64,000 nt of DNA from Noviherbaspirillum saxi (GTDB taxonomy: Bacteria > Pseudomonadota > Gammaproteobacteria > Burkholderiales > Burkholderiaceae_D): positions 1,426,001 through 1,490,000 of the forward strand of contig NZ_QYUO01000002.1 of the NCBI RefSeq assembly GCF_003591035.1, given 5' to 3'. Positions 62,781 through 64,000 of the stretch are shown here, piece after piece (within the stretch, counting starts at the first letter, position 1; each line of letters begins with the position of its first letter). The notes under the pieces were generated by a model. The model was given only the letters and a program-made list of their open reading frames with translations, was not told where the DNA came from and did no database searches. The translations under genes were made by a program, and so were the position numbers.

Positions 62781-64000
62781 CTACACCACGCGACGCAAGG
62801 ATTTGCGGCTGTGCGAGCGGATCTTGCTCATGATCCTTTCGCGCTGGCGCAATCGCGCGGCATCGAGCAGCATGCGGCCCGCCCAGCGGTAAATATTGAA
62901 ATCCTTGACCAGCGAACGCATGCTGCGCATCCGCTCGGACTGTTCCGCCTCCGGCATGGTGAGCGCGCGGTACAGCGCGTCCGCACTTTGCTCGATATGG
63001 TAAGGATTCACCATCAGCGCTTCATGCAACTCGCGCGCTGCCCCGGTGAACTGGCTCAGCACCAGGACGCCGCGATCGTCGTCGCGCGCCGCGATGAATT
63101 CCTTGGCAACCAGATTCATGCCGTCATGCAGGCTGGTGACCAGGCAGGTTTCCGAGGCCCGATAGTAACGGGTCACCTGTTCCGAATCGTGGTGTTCGGC
63201 TTTCAGGATGAGCGGCTGATAGTTGCCGCTGGCGAAGCGGTTATTGATCCGCTGGACCAGGGTGCGTACCCGTGTCTCGAAGTTCTGGTATTCGTCCAGC
63301 GAGGAACGTGTCGGCGCGGCGATCTGGATCATGGTGAATTTGCCGACCAGGTCGGGATGCAGTTCCAGCATTCTTTCGATCGCCTGAAAACGTTCGATGA
63401 TGCCCTTGGTGTAATCGAGACGGTCGACCCCGACGGCCAACAGATGATTAGCAGGCAAGCCATGTTCCTCGCGTATGGTCTTGCGGCATTCCGCCACCGA
63501 GGGTTGTTCACTGTTGGGCTCGGGCCAGGCAATCGAAATCGGATAATGTTTCACCTGCGTCAGCTTGCCACCATACGAAATCGTTGACGCTTCGTGTTCG
63601 ATGCGTGTTTCCAGATAACGGTCCACCGTTTCGAGGAAATTCTTGCAATGCAGCTGGGTATGAAAGCCGAGTATGGTACTGCCCAGCAAACCTTCAAGAA
63701 TTTCTTCACGCCATGGGCAAATGCCGAAGGATTCGGGATTGGGCCAAGGAATATGCCAGAACGTGATGATCGTTGCTTTCGGCAACTGTTCCTTCACCAT
63801 GCGCGGCAACAGCGCGAAGTGGTAATCCTGTACCAGTACGACAGGATCGTCGGTGCGGGCTTCCTTGACGACTGCATCGGCAAAGTGCTGGTTTACCGCT
63901 TCGTACTGTTCCCAGTCCGATGAGCGGAAGACCGGGCGCACATGGGCGATATGACAGAGTGGCCACAGGCCTTCGTTCGCGAAGCCGTAGTAATAGCCTT
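62781..64000 (-). CDS. otsA: Trehalose-6-phosphate synthase (partial, 5' end outside window)
   Basis: At least 406 residues of the C-terminal part of a GT20 trehalose-6-phosphate synthase are present, which joins UDP-glucose and glucose 6-phosphate. The open frame continues to the right edge with [16 protein letters not shown] upstream of the first internal start codon, so the start is beyond base 64000. Motifs are [62 protein letters not shown] and [13 protein letters not shown], with the nucleotide-sugar site in [24 protein letters not shown]. It is the first visible gene of the otsA-otsB-GH15-ROK operon. Confidence 0.96.
   Translation of the reverse strand, partial: GYYYGFANEGLWPLCHIAHVRPVFRSSDWEQYEAVNQHFADAVVKEARTDDPVVLVQDYHFALLPRMVKEQLPKATIITFWHIPWPNPESFGICPWREEILEGLLGSTILGFHTQLHCKNFLETVDRYLETRIEHEASTISYGGKLTQVKHYPISIAWPEPNSEQPSVAECRKTIREEHGLPANHLLAVGVDRLDYTKGIIERFQAIERMLELHPDLVGKFTMIQIAAPTRSSLDEYQNFETRVRTLVQRINNRFASGNYQPLILKAEHHDSEQVTRYYRASETCLVTSLHDGMNLVAKEFIAARDDDRGVLVLSQFTGAARELHEALMVNPYHIEQSADALYRALTMPEAEQSERMRSMRSLVKDFNIYRWAGRMLLDAARLRQRERIMSKIRSHSRKSLRRVV

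Overview
The window looks like a chromosomal segment of a betaproteobacterium, most likely Burkholderiales and probably Oxalobacteraceae (Herbaspirillum/Herminiimonas-like). The evidence is the moderately high GC content, the family content (acetoacetyl-CoA synthetase, two pirins, an SpmA-SpmB-type fusion, a poly-HAMP kinase, PbpG and PonA-type proteins) and an E. coli-style LexA box. This placement is an inference; no rRNA or tRNA gene is present to test it. Most of the window is ordinary core or accessory genome, with one mobile element (a group IIC-type intron) and no CRISPR array or insertion sequence that I can see.

Region 1 (1-6956) is the most unusual. It encodes short Asn-rich, Cys-free peptides with a shared 26-residue leader ending in a double-glycine type site (RGG or RGA). 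They lie next to a PP2C phosphatase, a sigma54-dependent activator, an ABC exporter with two cyclic-nucleotide-binding domains and a C39 leader peptidase, and a cytoplasmic parvulin isomerase. A near-perfect sigma54 -24/-12 promoter (543-558) precedes the last peptide gene, which ties the activator to the peptides. I read this as a regulated peptide secretion system of unknown purpose. No lanthionine, YcaO or radical-SAM enzyme lies nearby.

Region 2 (7399-17500) has a MYG1-type DHH protein, sbcDC, a secreted Lys/Ala/Asp-repeat protein with a strong terminator, two small unknown genes, a VanZ-like protein, a fused nucleoside-recognition membrane protein and a 74-residue protein under a LexA box. 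Region 3 (17499-29771) carries a LysE exporter, class A PBP, a helical small protein, a phosphoribosyltransferase-CBS fusion, hemerythrin, BrkB and aldo/keto reductase genes, acetoacetyl-CoA synthetase, an MFS transporter and a phosphopantetheinyl transferase. Region 4 (29818-36874) has a periplasmic amino-acid-type binding protein, ribA, two pirins, azoR with a divergent LysR gene, and an FAD oxidoreductase ending in a long palindrome.

Region 5 (37271-47135) is a signalling block: a REC-GGDEF-EAL protein, a 2087-residue soluble hybrid kinase built on about thirteen HAMP-like units (an exact 276-bp tandem period), and a chemotaxis receptor. Region 6 (47617-53394) holds a serine beta-lactamase-like hydrolase, a P-loop protein with a periplasmic partner, and a group IIC-type intron inserted just past the terminator of pbpG. 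Region 7 (53612-64000) holds a ketopantoate reductase-like gene, an operon of CHASE2 adenylate cyclase, SH3 protein and M48 protease, a prolyl-4-hydroxylase-like dioxygenase, and a trehalose operon (otsA-otsB-GH15-ROK kinase) running off the right edge.
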